Part shown: one piece after another, positions 23,111 to 35,783 of the stretch
How the letters are laid out: each line of letters begins with the position of its first letter
Position numbering within the stretch: position 1 is the stretch's first letter
Assembly (NCBI GenBank): GCA_007449985.2
Contig: VIIQ02000050.1
Location: forward strand, 1-64,000
Reading direction: 5' to 3'
Length of the DNA stretch: 64,000 nt
Source: Desmodesmus armatus
Taxonomy: Eukaryota > Chlorophyta > Chlorophyceae > Sphaeropleales > Scenedesmaceae
Translations under genes and position numbers: made by a program
Notes under the pieces: model-generated
Told to the model about the DNA's origin: nothing
The model's input: the letters and a program-made list of their open reading frames with translations, nothing else
The model's database searches: none

Positions 23111-24546
23111 ATGAGGGCACTCGCCCCTGCACTGCAAAAGCAGGCCAGTTGCTTCAGCCACTCCATCCGCCCAGTGCGTGTGCAGCGTGTGCAGCGTGTC
23201 AGGATGAGCACCCAGGCAGCAAAGCAGGTCATCTCCACCGACCAAGCCCCCGCTGCCCTTGGGCCCTATTCCCAGGTGAGATGGACAGCTGTGGTCAGAC
23301 TGGGCCGTGATCTTGAAAGTGTGATTTCCTTGCTTGGAAGTACACGTCTCTAGCCTCCCTGGTTCCTGTGATTTATTTGATGCAAGACTGGCTTCAGAAC
23401 TCAACGCCCTCATGGCAGCAGCAGTGCAGTCGCGCAACACATGCCTTGTTTGCGATAGCTTACCCACCTGCAATGCTTACAAACGCCCCACACACAACCA
23501 CAATATTTGTAACAGAGATTCCACAGCCTGCAGCTTGAGTAGATGCACCTTTCAAAATGGTGCCTCGCGCACAGCTTGCCACACCGCACCCACCCTGCCA
23601 TGATCACCCCGTCGTTGCTGTTTGTGTATGTATCTCCACACACCCCAGGCCATCAAGGCAGGCAACACCCTGTACGTGTCAGGCCAAATTGGCATTGTGC
23701 CAGGCACCAAGGACTTTGCCTCTGAGGGAGTGGAGGGACAGACTGAGCAGGTGCGGAGAGAGGGGTGGGGGGGGGGGGGGGAACGAGGCACAGCCTGTCA
23801 GCCAACACAGGGTGTATATAGACACAACACACAAGCAGTTGCTGCCCTGGAAGAAGCTGTCACGAACTGGGCAAACAAGCAGCTGGTGCAGAGCTGGCAG
23901 AGCAAGACATGCTCTGCGGCAAGCAGGGAGTTTATTCGCCCGTATCGGCAGTGTGACATCGGAAAGTGTAGATTTCAGCAACTTGAACTTGGAGCTCTGC
24001 AAGTACTGCTGTTCTTTCAAATTTCATGTGAATCAGCCTGGGCAGGCAGCTGCAGGAGGTCTGTAGCGATCGAAACAGTCTGCTGCCTCAGCTGGGTCTG
24101 CTGCCTCGGCTACATGTCCACTCTTGCAGTTGCAATGACCTGACCTGAGAGACTGGGGTACAACAAGTTGAAGGCCCTTCGGGGCACCCTCATGAGCCCT
24201 CGGCTCGCTGGCTGATGCCGAGGTGGGACCTGTCCCCAAAAATCTGTACTTTACTGTACTGCAATGTGCAGCTTTGTAGGTATATTCCTGCTCAACGCCA
24301 TCGCTGCCACTGCTGCCTTGTATATAGGTGATGAAGAACATGGGTGCCATCCTGAAGGCTGCAGGTGCCGACTACACCAACGTTGTGAAGACCACCATTC
24401 TGCTGGCAGACATGGCCGACTTTGCAACAGTCAACGGCATCTATGGCAAGTTCTTCCCTGAGAACCCCCCAGCTCGTGCCACCTTTGCTGTCAAGACGTT
24501 GCCGCTGAATGCCAGGGTGGAGATTGAGTGTGTTGCTGTGTTGTAA
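23111..24546 (+). CDS. RIDA: RidA/YjgF/UK114 family reactive imine deaminase (3 exons)
   Basis: Exons are 23111-23275, 23649-23750 and 24328-24546; all introns are GT-AG and phase 0, giving 161 residues. RidA hydrolyses reactive enamine/imine intermediates such as 2-aminoacrylate, which PLP enzymes release in amino-acid metabolism. Family marks are clear: [20 protein letters not shown] at the first strands, the helix [11 protein letters not shown], the [15 protein letters not shown] strand, the substrate carboxylate-binding Arg in PPARATF, and the C-terminal RVEIECVAV with its conserved Glu. About 31 extra basic, hydroxyl-rich residues precede the bacterial-like start (MSTQAAK), which suggests a plastid or mitochondrial transit peptide. 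Translation from the second Met would give a cytosolic form. The usual length without the extension is about 130 residues, as here. Confidence 0.93.
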
Positions 24547-25544
24547 CTGTTGTTAGTGATTGGTCACGGGTCAGGCCATGTTGTTGTGGCTGTTGTAGTA
24601 AGATCGCAGAGGCTGAAGCTGCCGTGTCTGTCAACGAAAAGAAGTGGTTAGTGATGCATATGCATGTGCAGCTGAGGCTAGACGAGCTTCGGGGCCCCCC
24701 AACCCTTGGCTCACTGTGACGACTGGTGCGGATGACTCACGGTGCAGTGTTGTGTTGTGGCTGTTGTGACTGACTATCTATGAGTTCAGCAGGGAGTGGT
24801 TACAGGTGCTGAGGGTGGCCAAAAAACTCAGAGAGTGGGTTCTGGATTGATGATGCCGCAAGCAATCAACCCTGCATGCCAGAACCACAGGGGGCTGCTG
24901 CCTCGTTTGAGCAATAGGCGTCATACACGACACAGAGACTGCTCCTTTCACTGAGACGCCCAGCACACAGCTAGCGGATCATGTTACAAAGTCTCGTCGG
25001 CAGCGGCCACACAGTGCAACAGCCTGCTGTGGCTCTCACTGGCCGCACAGAGAGGCATCCCAGTAGGTAGCTCTTGAGTCCGCAACACAGCCAACATTGT
25101 GAAGTGCACTGTTGCTCGAGGGCAAGAATGTGCAAGGCAGTTGAGATCACGCCCTTCTTCTTCGACCCACTAACGCTGCCACACAGCACAGATGCTTGAC
25201 CCAGTCAAACAGTTGGCCGAACAATGTCCCAGGCAGGCGCCACTGATCAGTATGGAACAACACATGTGCAAGAATCCTCCATGCTTGCTCTGCTGTGTGC
25301 CACTGTGGGCCAGCCACCAGCACAATAAATAGCCGTGACGCTACAGCAAGTGTGCTGCTCTTCATATGCTGCCTGCACACAGCACAAAAAACTCAATCAC
25401 CAGATACACAGCACATCTCGTTTCCTTCCGAAGCGACCAGTACTTTTCGAAACAATACAGACAGCAGCAGGGTGGTGCAGGCATCTGCTGCAAGCTTACA
25501 TCACCCAAGTGTGTCAATCCGGCAGGTAGGTGTTTGCAGTGCTG
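24547..25544. other. Intergenic between RidA and the DUF4399 gene
   Basis: Convergent 3' flanks. No gene or clear repeat seen. Confidence 0.4.
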
Positions 25545-26979
25545 TTACTGCACGTTGACTGTCACGCTGGAGCTCCACTTTGAGCCGTATGACTCGTGCA
25601 GGGCGTTGGCAAACTGCAGCGTCAGAGTGTGCTTGCCCTGCAGCAGCAGCAGCAGCACCAGCACCACCAGCAGCAAGCAGCAGCGCAAGAAACAGCCGGC
25701 AGCAACACACCAAACACGTGCTCAGCCAGGTCATGCTTGCACTGTGTCGAGGCTGCAGCAACTGCCCACTTCTGAGAAGCATTGGCGGTGCAGTCACATG
25801 AGCATTACAAGCAGTTGGACATCTGCATGCGACATACAGCTTAATCCTATGCAAGTGTGCAAGTTGCATGCAAGTAGCAACAGCGACACATAGTTCTGTA
25901 CCATCCTGTACTGAGAGGATCGCGGCAATGTGACTCTACTGTGACAGTGCCAGCAGCAGCACAAGCGCTCGCAACAGAGCTGCCGTACTCACCGGGGTGA
26001 GCTCCAGGTCTGCTGCTGTCTGTCCCTTGCCGTAGTGCTTGTGTGTCTCGTCAAAGGGGATGGCCTCACCCTCATCCTGCTGCTCGCCCTTGGGCACGTC
26101 AACGTAGATGTGGAAGTGGCCAGAGCCTGGCACTACACCATCAGCTGCAAGGGACATGGGTAGTTGTGGTGGTACCGGCAGTGCTGTCAGATAGTGCTGT
26201 CAGATGGTGGTACATATGTTGAAGGCTCATGCAGCTTCCAACCCGCCCCTGAGCCATGTCAGCTGCAACAATTCATCAGTGGGTGCAACGACTAAGTGCC
26301 ATGGACACTGCCAAGCTGAAAGCAGAAGAAACGTGCATTGGGGATGACCTGGCTGTCTGCTGCATATGATGTAGTCAGATGGCATGCCACTGTCCCAGTG
26401 ACGGGATGACGGGTGCATGTGCATTCAACACTTTTTGAGCCGCTGATGACAGTCTTCACCCAGGGCATTGACAGCATATGCAGGCCTACCTGCAGGCCTG
26501 ACCTCCAGGCCCTTCACATTCATCTCCACATGCACAGGGCTTGACAGTGTGGCGTTGTTGCTGGGGATGCTGAAGGAGACACCATTGGCAGCAAATGCTG
26601 GTGCAGCGGTCAACAGTCCTGCAGAACAATGGGAAGTTATCGTCACTTGATTGCTGCTGCAGAAAGTCTGCCTGAACTTGGGGCAAGGTGCTGCAGCTGC
26701 AGCTTGCCCTGCATTCACACTCGCTGCAGATGGTAGGAGCTGCATTGATGTTGGAAGTTTGGGAATTCATGCCCCGTGAATGTGCTGGCAACCGCTCAAA
26801 CCAATTGTATGAGCGGTATGAGACACCTCAGCAAGCACACCTGAGGTGACCACAGCAGCAGCACCGAACTGCTGCAGCTTCCTGGCGAAGCTGGGCTTTT
26901 GTGGCTGAGAAACAAAGCACTGCACACACCGACTGCGCTGCTGCACGACTGAGCGTGTCTGAACTGCGTGCAGGGCCAT
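25545..26979 (-). CDS. DUF4399 family plastid protein (4 exons)
   Basis: Minus-strand exons: 26979-26841, 26618-26490, 26144-25993 and 25637-25545, with phases 1, 1 and 0 all matching, giving 170 residues. Exon 1 (MALHAVQTRSVVQQ..., rich in Ser, Arg and Gln) looks like a chloroplast transit peptide. A hydrophobic stretch AAAVVTSG...LLTAAPAFAA with an A-F-A site before the mature part suggests thylakoid-lumen targeting. The mature part reads VSFSIPSNNATLSSPVHVEM, then the DUF4399 core PGSGHFHIYVD, IPFDETHKHYGKGQT, LELTPGKHTLTLQFANALH, and a final strand SVTVNVQ. The His and Asp residues in GSGHFHIYVD and HKHYGKG are typical of the family. Its biochemical function is unknown. The family is found in cyanobacteria and other bacteria, so a plastid origin is plausible. 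Confidence 0.85.
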
Positions 26980-27277
26980 GGTAGCAGCTGGATCAGATGC
27001 GTGTGGCTGTAGCAGCAAACTGTCGGAGAGGCTGGAAGAAGGGACGTGACAATGATTAATCAATAATGCTGTTCCTTATGATAGCTTCGATATGAAAGCC
27101 AACCCCAGCTTTTGAACACCTGTAACAACGTGACAGCTGCTCCAGCAGCTACACCCTGTCCAACAGCACTGCGTGTGGGCTGTGCCCATGGCACAATTAC
27201 ACGGTATCCCTGCTAAGCCTCAACTGCAATTCATCCAGTCCTAGCGAAAGGCACCTGAATCAGCCAGTGAGGCTGCA

Positions 27278-29515
27278 TCAGCTGCCGTTGCCAGCTGGTG
27301 GTGCAAAGATGGCTTCCAAGTGCCGAGCATCCGCACCACCTCCTTGCTGCTGCTGCCCAGCCCCGCTCACACCTGCTACCCCAACACCCGTCCCAACAGA
27401 CAACACCTGACCCTTGCCACTGCCTGTCCGCACACCCCCTCTGCCGCCATCATCACTGCTGTCATCAGGCCCCGACGGTGCTGCTGCCGCCGCTACTGGT
27501 GTCATCACAGGATCTGCTGCTGTGGCGTGCAGTGTGCGCGTTGTGTCTGTGTCAAGCTCTGCAGGGCCTGGCTGCTGCTGTGGCACCTCTGCTGCATACT
27601 TTGGCTCCTCTGTGTAATCAGCCACCACCACGGGGTTCTCTGCAGATCGCAACACAGGGCAGCAAGCAACACAGGGATAAGACGTCATGCACTTTGACCA
27701 TGGGTTGGTTGCCCAAAAAAACACTTCATCTTGCAGCTATGGTTGTGCAATGTTACCCTGTCACACAGTGCTGCGCCAATGATGTGGATGCGCCTTGCCG
27801 TGAGGTGGTTGGGCAAGAAGTCCCCCTCAGCAGCACCCCAAAAACAGCCCCATTGGGGTACCAGCTGACGCTGCTGGGCACAGACGGCCTGCATCTATGG
27901 TGCAATTTGCTGTCTGACAACGCGGCATGACACACTGTGCGAGGGGCGGCCCCTCAGCACCTACCAGTCAGGCGGTCGGATACAATTGCCTGCCTACCTG
28001 CCTGCCTGCCTGCCATAGGATGCAATTGCTGGTCCCAAGTAATGTGTCAGCACACAAGCCCCTCAGCACCCACCAGTCAGTGCAGCCATGGCCACGCCTC
28101 CCATAGCAAAATCGTCCTTCAGCACAGGGTGGCTGCTGGTGCTGCCAGGATCCTGCAGCACCCGCTGCATCACTTCCGCCGCTGCTGACACAGACACCGG
28201 CACCCCCACCATGCCCCCAGCACCACCGGCATCAGCAGCAGTGGCTGCTGGGCCCTCTATGGCTGCGGAGGCTGAGGCTGAGGCTGCCTCAGGGGTGGTG
28301 GCCAGCAGGCTGCGGAGGCCCCCTGCTGGGTCGGGGTCGGGGCGGCTGCGGGGGTCTGGGTCGATGCCGGTGTGGCCCTGGGACCTGGTGTGTGTGGGGT
28401 GCGGGGGCATGGGTGGAGGCGGTGGGGGGGGGGAGAGGAGGTTATAGTTAGGGAGGTGGAGTGGGAGGGTGAGCATGCAGCAGGTGGGGGAGTCATGCCA
28501 ACAAGCTAATTCGTCCACTCCTGCAGCGATGTTTGTGCGGGATTGGACATCCTGACATTGATGGCTTCAGAGGAAGCCGGACGCACCAAGTGTGTGTAGG
28601 ACTATCCCTTTTCCTACACACAGGAAACCCGCATGCCACGTTGGCATCATATTGGTTGCACTCAATGCTTGCAGACATGGGCATCCTGCACTTCTTGACT
28701 AACACAAGGGAATTGGTTGCACCTCAAGCCTCTCACCTGTGGCGCACGTAGCTCGCTGGCTCAAACCTGCCTTCCTCGTTAGCTCCAGCCTCCACGCCAT
28801 CCACCTCATGCGGGCCATACTCCCCCAACACACCGGCATCACTGTCGCCACCACCTGCTGCTGCTGCTCCTGCCTCTGCCATATGTCCTGCTGCCCCTCG
28901 TGCTGCCTCATTGAGCACCGTGGGCCCGTCCTCTCCTTCTGATCCTGCTGATGCTGATGCTGGTGTGGCAAACCCTGCCTGTGCATCCCCACTGCCTTCC
29001 ACCTCTGTTGTGCTGCTGAGGCCCCCTAGCTGCCCCACCTTGTCAGCAGCAGCACTACCCTGACCCCCGTCAACCCCTACATCAACATCTGCGTCATCTG
29101 GCCCAGCTGCTGCTGAGTCAGCAGCGACACCGGCCCGATCGAAGCCCAGCGGAAGGTCATCTGCATCTTCATGCACCACCTGGCCCACTATGCCTCTCAC
29201 ATCCGCATCACCCTCACTCAATTGGCCCCCAGTCACACCCTGCACACCAGCCACCACACCCCCACTGCTGCCGCCGCCGCTGCTGGCAGCAATGGCAGCA
29301 GTACTGTCTCCTGCTGCCGCTGCTGTGGGTTCACCCGCCCCTGTACCCCTGCTGCTCCCTGCTGCACCTACCCCACCCCCTGAAACAGGCCTAGGGCTCA
29401 GCAGGCTGCCTTCTGCTGCAGCTGGACCAGATGGAGAGGGCCCTGGCAACACTACAGACGGCTGCTCGTCGCTGCCTGTGTACATGCCGCTGGCTGACAT
29501 GGTCCCACCGGCTTG

Positions 29516-29547
<32 letters not shown>

Positions 29548-30903
29548 GAGCTGTGTCATCGTCCCCTGCCAGCTGCTGCAGGAGCTCAGGGCCCAGCTTG
29601 CCCAGATTGCTGGTTGGGTCTCCTGCCACTGTGCCCCAGGTTGGGCCAGCACCCAGGATGTCTCCACCCTGTGTGCAGGCAGCATGTACAAGCGGCAGCA
29701 AGACAATGGAGGCAGGCATAGGCCTTCAGAGGGCTGTTTAGTGGGACTTGCTTGAAGCCATGCAGCAGCCGTGTGCTGGGTAAGCTGCACTGCCTTCAGT
29801 CCTGAGTTTGGTGAATTGCTGCCTCTGGCTGTAACATGCCAGCCAACAAGCTGAGCTGCCAATTATTTGCCGAGGTGCAGTTGCATGGGCAGGCTCAACC
29901 CAATAGGCCAAATCAGCATGTCACAGTTGCTACACAAGGCCACAACCACATGCACAGGGCCCCTTGTATTCAGGAGCGTGCCATGTTGGCGATGTCCCCA
30001 AAAGCATCAGCCTGGCTTACCACTGCAGTGACATCATCATCAACCTCGTCATCATCCACCTGCATTGAACATAAAGAAAGCACAGGGATGGTCCTCCAAG
30101 CACCACGGTGATCATACAGCCTGAATTGCACAAGGAGAATGCTGACTGCAGCTCGCGACAACGTCGACCGGGGTGTCAGTGCACCCAGCTGACATGTTGA
30201 AGACCCAGAATCACAGTGCTGCTATGAAGGTTGCATGTTGCTGTATCACTTGGCACAACAGGCTGTACCAAATGCAAGTACAGGCTGTAGCAATATTAAC
30301 AATCAGTACAGTCTGTAGCTGGCCAAATAGGCTGTACCTGCAGCATGTCCACATCATCCTCCGCAGGGTCATCAGCATCATACATGGCAGCACCAGATGG
30401 GGGGAGGTCTATTGTGCCATCGGGGCGCGTGTGCCACACGAATGAGGCAGCAGCTGGGTCTGCCTGTGTCTCAAACGCTGCTGCATCTGCGGGGGTGCAC
30501 AGCAAAAGCAGCAGGAAACTCTGCTACATCAGCTCTACTGTCAATCATCAAATTTGTCAGCGAGGAAGGTGTTGCATGCACGGGGAGTCTGTGTCGCACC
30601 AGTGGTTGGTGCATTGCAGGGATGACATGAACAACACACAATTTGCGCAGCCAGGTGGCCCTTCATCAAAGAATCAGCAGAATGTCTGCATGGCATGCAG
30701 AACCTACAACTTCAGTTGCAGAGAGGCCCAGCCTGTTGTTTGGAGGCAACATCGTGCTGCATGCATGTGTCACCTGCGGGGCCAGGGCCCTCCAGACCCT
30801 TTGTTGCGCGTGTGTTGAGCTCTGCTGCTGCATCGTCTGGCATTGCATCTACGTCCATGTCCAGCACAGGGTCCAGATCATCCATGGTGGTAGCACTGTC
30901 GTC
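27278..30903 (-). CDS. Acidic low-complexity protein, unrecognised (5' end unresolved)
   Basis: Minus-strand exons joined in phase: 30903-30774, 30486-30338, 30059-30021, 29668-28737, 28384-28074 and 27639-27278, giving 640 residues to the stop. Donors include GTAAGC, GTGAGA, GTACAG and GTGGGT. The N-terminal part is very acidic (TTMDDLDPVLDMDVDAMPDD, DADDPAEDDVDML, VDDDEVDDDV). The middle exon is Gly/Ala/Asp-rich and disordered-looking, and the end holds NPVVVADYTEEPKYAAEVP. An upstream exon near 31066-31110 is likely, but none that I tried joins in phase, so the start is open. No catalytic motif seen. FTA lies just upstream on the same strand. Confidence 0.55.
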
Positions 30904-31197
30904 CTGCAGATGCAAAATCTGGGTCATGCAGCACGTAATAAGCCTCACCAATGATTGCATGGCATGCGCGTGTAACTGTGGAAGCTGTTGTACCAAGTGC
31001 TGCAGGGTAACAGCTTCTGAACAAATCAATGCTGAGCAGCAGGTCCTGTGATGGCCTGTGTGGGACTCACTCAGAGTAATCCAGCCGATGCCCTCTGCTG
31101 TCTTCTTCAACTGCTGAGTGCGAGTGTGTAATACAAGGATCGTGTGAAATAAACATGAGAATACACCATTACTTTTGTTAAGCATAGAAGTTACAAA

Positions 31198-31215
31198 GGT
31201 CGGCAGTTGCCGACC
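31198..31215. terminator. Hairpin after the FTA stop codon
   Basis: GGTCGGCAGTTGCCGACC is a perfect 8-bp stem with a 2-nt loop, about 45 bp downstream of the FTA stop on the minus strand. A TGTAA polyadenylation-like motif of the green-algal type lies just beyond it. Confidence 0.3.
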
Positions 31216-31260
31216 TGTGACAAGCGATGAGTCACAACGGGCACAGGGCCTCGACGACCA

Positions 31261-33623
31261 TCACGAGGCAAGCTTTTGCAGCTCAGCACGCCGATGGCGC
31301 CAATAGTTGTCTCGCATGGGATCTGCGACAGCTGCTTTGGCTAACACGCTGATGCCGTGCTGTGCTGCGGCCGCTGCTGCTGTTCGGTCGCCTTGCGCAG
31401 ACGCTGCTGCCGCCAGGCTGGCGTAAAACTGCACTAGGGTATCCAGCGCTGGCTTGCAAAATGGGCTGTCGGACAATGCTTCCTTGCAGATGATGAACAC
31501 CTGTGCCAGGCACCACACAGGGCAAAAAATGTTGGCTGCTTGCTGCTGTGTGCGGGGGCCTGTCGCATACTATAGTGCAGAGCTTGTTGTGTGCTTCAAT
31601 AAAAAAGCCCTGAAAAAGTTGCAGACCAATTAGAGTCCCAACTGAGGGCGGCTGAGCATTCTGTTCGAGAGCATGCTTTCCTTTCACAGTGCATGACCGC
31701 CAGCCCTGCAGCTCCCTCACCTTGTCCTGCCTGCCCATCTCATTCTCTGGACAGCCTGGCAGGGCAAACAAGCCCCACAGGTAGTTCCAGCTGCTCTCAT
31801 TGTCTGGTGCGCTCTGGATCTGCTCTGCAACATACACCAGCTCCTGATCCAGCAGCTCCTGCAGGCTGCTGTAGTTGCTCAGCGTGTGCTGCAAGCCACA
31901 TGCATATGTAGTAGGATAGCAGAGCGCGCAAAAGTCAGGAGTACAGGGCAGAAGGCATCCCTGCTGCTCATTCCCGGTTGGCAGAATAGTGACGACAGCT
32001 TATGTCTGGATATCTGCTTGATCTGCCATGTGGGCTGCCAGGGGTTGACTTGTACTACACCATGCTGACACAGAAGCTGTCTGACCAACCTGCTCCCCGG
32101 ACTCCTCTACAAGCAAACTGTCAGGTGTGGGCTGCTTGGGGCTTACCCGTATGACAAAGGCGCGCTGGTTCCATGCTGAGTTATTGCGGACGTCCTGCTG
32201 CAGCAGCTCCTCCAGGTACTCCATCTCCTGCTGCCAGGCCCCTGCTGCCGCCACCACCACCTGCCTGTGGGCCCAGGCATGGTAGTTCTTGGCGTCAGCC
32301 TCCAGCGCCTCTGAAGCAAGCGGCACAAAGGCAGCAACAGTACACATGACTCATGTGACATGAGCTAAGTCAAGCCGCCTGTGCTGGTAAAGAGTGCCAA
32401 GTGAGCTGTGTTGGGTGGAGTGTGTCAAGTGGGGGTTGTTCCCTGGCTGCTGCCAAGCGACCAGCTGCCATGTGCAGCATACGACCCCGCTAAGCAGTCC
32501 TATTACATGGGTGTGTGACAGAGGCGCAAACTCTATTTGGCTGCTGATCAAAAACACAGCAGCTTTCCACAGCACAAGACCCACCAGCACAGAACTTGAG
32601 CTCCTGCTCGACTGTTTCTGGGCCCAGAGCCAGTGCAAGCTTGCGCCTGTGGTTCCAGAGCTGGTAGTTCTTTATGCTGTCCTCAGCAACGCGCCTGCAG
32701 GAGTGCACAGCAGCAGCACACGATCAGCTCACCAACGTTTGGGGCAACAGCACGGGCAACTACAGCCTTAGTGGGTGGCTAAGCCGTCGCCTTGCCGAGG
32801 CAAAGGCGTCCGTGTAACAGAGGCCGCAGCACAGGGTGAGCTAGGAATCAACTGGAGTAGGCCTTACTAAGCCTTCGACATAATTCGTGACTGCAGACAC
32901 AGTCACAAGCCCCCACACAGGGAGAGTGTTCGAGCCATGAGAAGGGGTTGATGGGACGATCCTGCAAAAGTCAGCTGCTGCTGTGCATGGGACTGGCGTT
33001 GTCCCTGAGTGCTGCCCATCTGTGTGCCTGTCATTGCTGCTGACACGGTGGGCCAAGCAGCTTGGCACTCACTCAGTGAAGGCATACTCCTGCTGGAGGT
33101 CCACCTGCAGCTCGACGAGTGTGTCCCACCTATGCTGCCAGGCTGTGTAGTCTGCAGAGTTGCTGTCAATCATGTCTGCCGTCAGCTGCAGCACACGCCG
33201 GCTCTTGTCACCCTGCAGCAAGTCAGCAGCAGGCCAACGACAATCTCAAGCGTGCAGCTCAATCGCACCCCATGGCGTGCCCTACGTGACCATCAAGAAT
33301 TGAGGTAGCCAACAATGAGTCTGCCAACATAGCCTTGCATAGCTTACATGTCCAAAGCAGCTACCTTCCAGCGCTTCCGTGTCTGCGAACATGCCAGACT
33401 GGCTGTGACAGAAAGGCCTGCTATCAACAGGGTGAGTTGCTCAAGCTGCTGCTGATGATGACACGCCCACCTTGGCAAGGCATGCCCTGAAGTAGCCGAG
33501 GCACTCCTTGTACTGCTCATCGTACTGGATAGCAACCACCTTGCCTGCATCCTCTGTCACAGGCAGGGGCGCCACATCCTCCCACTCAGCCCGCTGCGAG
33601 TACGGCAGCTGCTCCCCTGACAT
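31261..33623 (-). CDS. FTA: Protein farnesyltransferase/geranylgeranyltransferase type-1 subunit alpha (6 exons)
   Basis: Minus-strand exons: 33623-33471, 33212-33073, 32694-32585, 32310-32147, 31888-31721 and 31500-31261. All six join in phase (0, 2, 1, 0, 0) to 324 residues, close to the length of plant FTA. The subunit pairs with either beta subunit to attach farnesyl or geranylgeranyl groups to CaaX proteins in the cytosol. The PFTA helical-hairpin repeats are plain: [47 protein letters not shown] and [11 protein letters not shown]. The N-terminus has EWEDVAPLP and [15 protein letters not shown], as in the family. Nothing suggests a defect. The alternative, a Rab geranylgeranyltransferase alpha subunit, is less likely because no LRR or extra C-terminal domain is present. 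Confidence 0.93.
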
Positions 33624-34100
33624 GCCGTTGGTGCCTGGGATCTTCCGTCAAGACCACTGACAGCCGCTGTCTGCTGTTCGTTTCAACTGCAGGTCTGCTG
33701 CGTGGTATTCCTGTATGCGATGTGCCTTTGGCCAGGCTGCTATGATCGTTGCTGTGGAGCACTCTCACACTGCCCTTGGTTTGGTCTCTTGCAGTGCAAC
33801 ACCACTGCTAGGCTGCTCGGCTGTGTGTGCTGCTTTACCGCTGGCGGTGCCTGGGCACTTCGAACATCCACCTGCACAACACCAGCGGACGCGGCACCAA
33901 ATGAAGGCATACTTGAGCAAGCTGCCCCCGTTGGTACGATGAAAGCTGATGGGCTTGTGCTTGGTGTGCATGAGCCAACATGCTGCCCGCCTCCTCCCCA
34001 GTGTCCTGTGCTCATGTGTGGTGGACATATGCTTGTGCTGGCTCAACTTGCAGGATGCTTGTGTACAGGCATGCAGGAAGGTGCAGTGCCAAGAACCCAC

Positions 34101-34193
34101 CCGTCTTTGTCCAGGGAGTCCACTTCTGCTCGCAGCTTGGTCAGCACAAACTCCAGTTGAACTGCACCGCAGCAGAACACATACTGCTCGATT
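34101..34193 (-). other. Candidate exon of an unidentified minus-strand gene
   Basis: Between acceptor ATAGCAG and donor GTGGGT the minus strand reads IEQYVFCCG then LEFVLTKLRAEVDSLDKDG, which looks like a helical segment. A possible upstream mini-exon ends at GTGAGA near 34330, but the phases I tried do not join. The rest of 33624-35021 shows no supported gene. Confidence 0.25.
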
Positions 34194-35021
34194 CTGCTAT
34201 CACAATATAATCATCCAGCGCAGCATTGCTGCTTTATCTGCAATTTGCTGCACCTCCTCCAATCGGGGCGATCACAGACTGTGCAACGCTCTCTGTCCAG
34301 TGACTGTGCTGCATGACTGGCCCCTCTCACCTTTGCGTGTGACAGTGGAGCCGGTCGGAAGGTCACCTGCACACCAGCATGTGGTTGATGCATGGAAGGG
34401 GGGAATTGCTACAAAGCAGACGGTCTCAGCACAGGCTCCTGTGCTGACCTGTCGAGCCAGCAGCAGTGCTTGCTGATGAGAACGAGGAATATGGTGCTGG
34501 AGTGTAGGGCAGGATGAAAGGGTTGACGCCAGGGGGAGTGGGGTGGGATGGGGCGTAGCTCATGTGCCCTTTGATGTGGAGAGTTGTGCAAACAACAGGC
34601 TGTAGATCAATTCAGACCCTGTGACTGCTTGTGTGTATGGGTGGTGATGACTGGGCTGCATAGGAGACAGTAGACACAAACCCGTTGAAGTACAAAGAGC
34701 AGACAAGCACAGCCAAGTCGGTTGAGCCTCACTCTGTTTGCTCGTCACTCTGTTACATGACGGTTTGCGGTGCCTGCCTGTTCCTGCTTAGGCGGTCACC
34801 CTCACACTCTTTTATCGCTTTCTGTCAGCTTACAGGCCCGCTCGAGGCTCAGCAAGGTAGCTCGCTTAAGTTTGAAGCACTGAAGGCGCAGCGCCAGTGC
34901 GTCCAGGACGTCTATTCTCAATCCCGGGAATCTTTAAAGTCCGTGTTCAACCTGAGCTCTGGTAGCAGCCTAGCAGCTGCCCGCATAATCACTTCTGCTT
35001 CAGCACCATCCAGCAGCCAAC

Positions 35022-35783
35022 ATGGGAGGAGGCAACGGAGCCAAGTCTGCCACTGCACGTGCACGCAAGGCTGAGCAAGCAATCAAGCCCAAAGGTACGC
35101 CCCCTTGCCGACAGGGCTGCTGCACACCAGGGGCTGCACCAGTGAAACTGCATGTGCTGACCGCATATGCCCTCACGCTGCAGGCACCCAGCTCAAGGCC
35201 AACCAGTCTGCCTTGACTATGAAGTGTGTGGTGTGCCTCACCCAGTTCGTTTGCACGGTGAGCCCGCCTCGAAGAAGCTGCAGTTGTGTCTGTCTCCCAT
35301 GTCACTGTTGGATTCGTAGCACAGCACTTGACGTCACCGCTTGGATTGGATAATTGGAGGTCCTGCACGACAGGGGTCTCAAGGGACTTGCTTTGCTGTG
35401 CCTTGCCCTGCAGAGTAAGGAGCAGCAGCTGAAGGACCATCAAGAGAACAAGCATCCCAAGCTCACTTTTGAGGTGAGCAGGCATGGGAGCAGGGCTCTG
35501 TGTCCTGCACACAATCACCACAGGGCAAGACATGCTGGCACACCAGGGGCGTCCTGCGCCTTGGCACAACCAGCTCTTCAAGGCGCATATGATTTGGCCG
35601 CTTTTTGCTCACTTCACTTGGCGTGGTCTGACACCGTGCCATCCTGTCTGAAGTGGGCAGCAGTTGGACTGCAAGCACACCTACAGCACTCAGTTGGTTG
35701 CCCAGCGCGGCTGCTCACAACCTGTGTCGTTGCCTTCCCTCATGCCACTGCAGGCATGCTTCCCTGACTACCAGAAGGCGTGA
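35022..35783 (+). CDS. ZNF706/At2g23090-type small C2H2 zinc-finger protein (4 exons)
   Basis: Exons are 35022-35094, 35184-35257, 35414-35473 and 35754-35783; phases 1, 0 and 0 match, giving 78 residues. The N-terminus MGGGNGAKSATARARKAEQ is the 4F5-like basic segment typical of this family, followed by TQLKANQSALTMKCVVC. A C2H2 finger is formed by CVVC and HQENKH, and the protein ends KHPKLTFEACFPDYQKA. Length, order and the ACFP ending all match plant At2g23090 and animal ZNF706 (about 76 residues). Its role in plants and algae is not established; the basic N-terminus suggests nucleic-acid or ribosome contact. The last exon encodes only nine residues. Confidence 0.93.

Noticed and set aside
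23751..24327. Extra coding exon inside RidA intron 2
   Set aside because: Frames here are open but unrelated to the family. Exons 2 and 3 join directly in phase into a complete RidA core.
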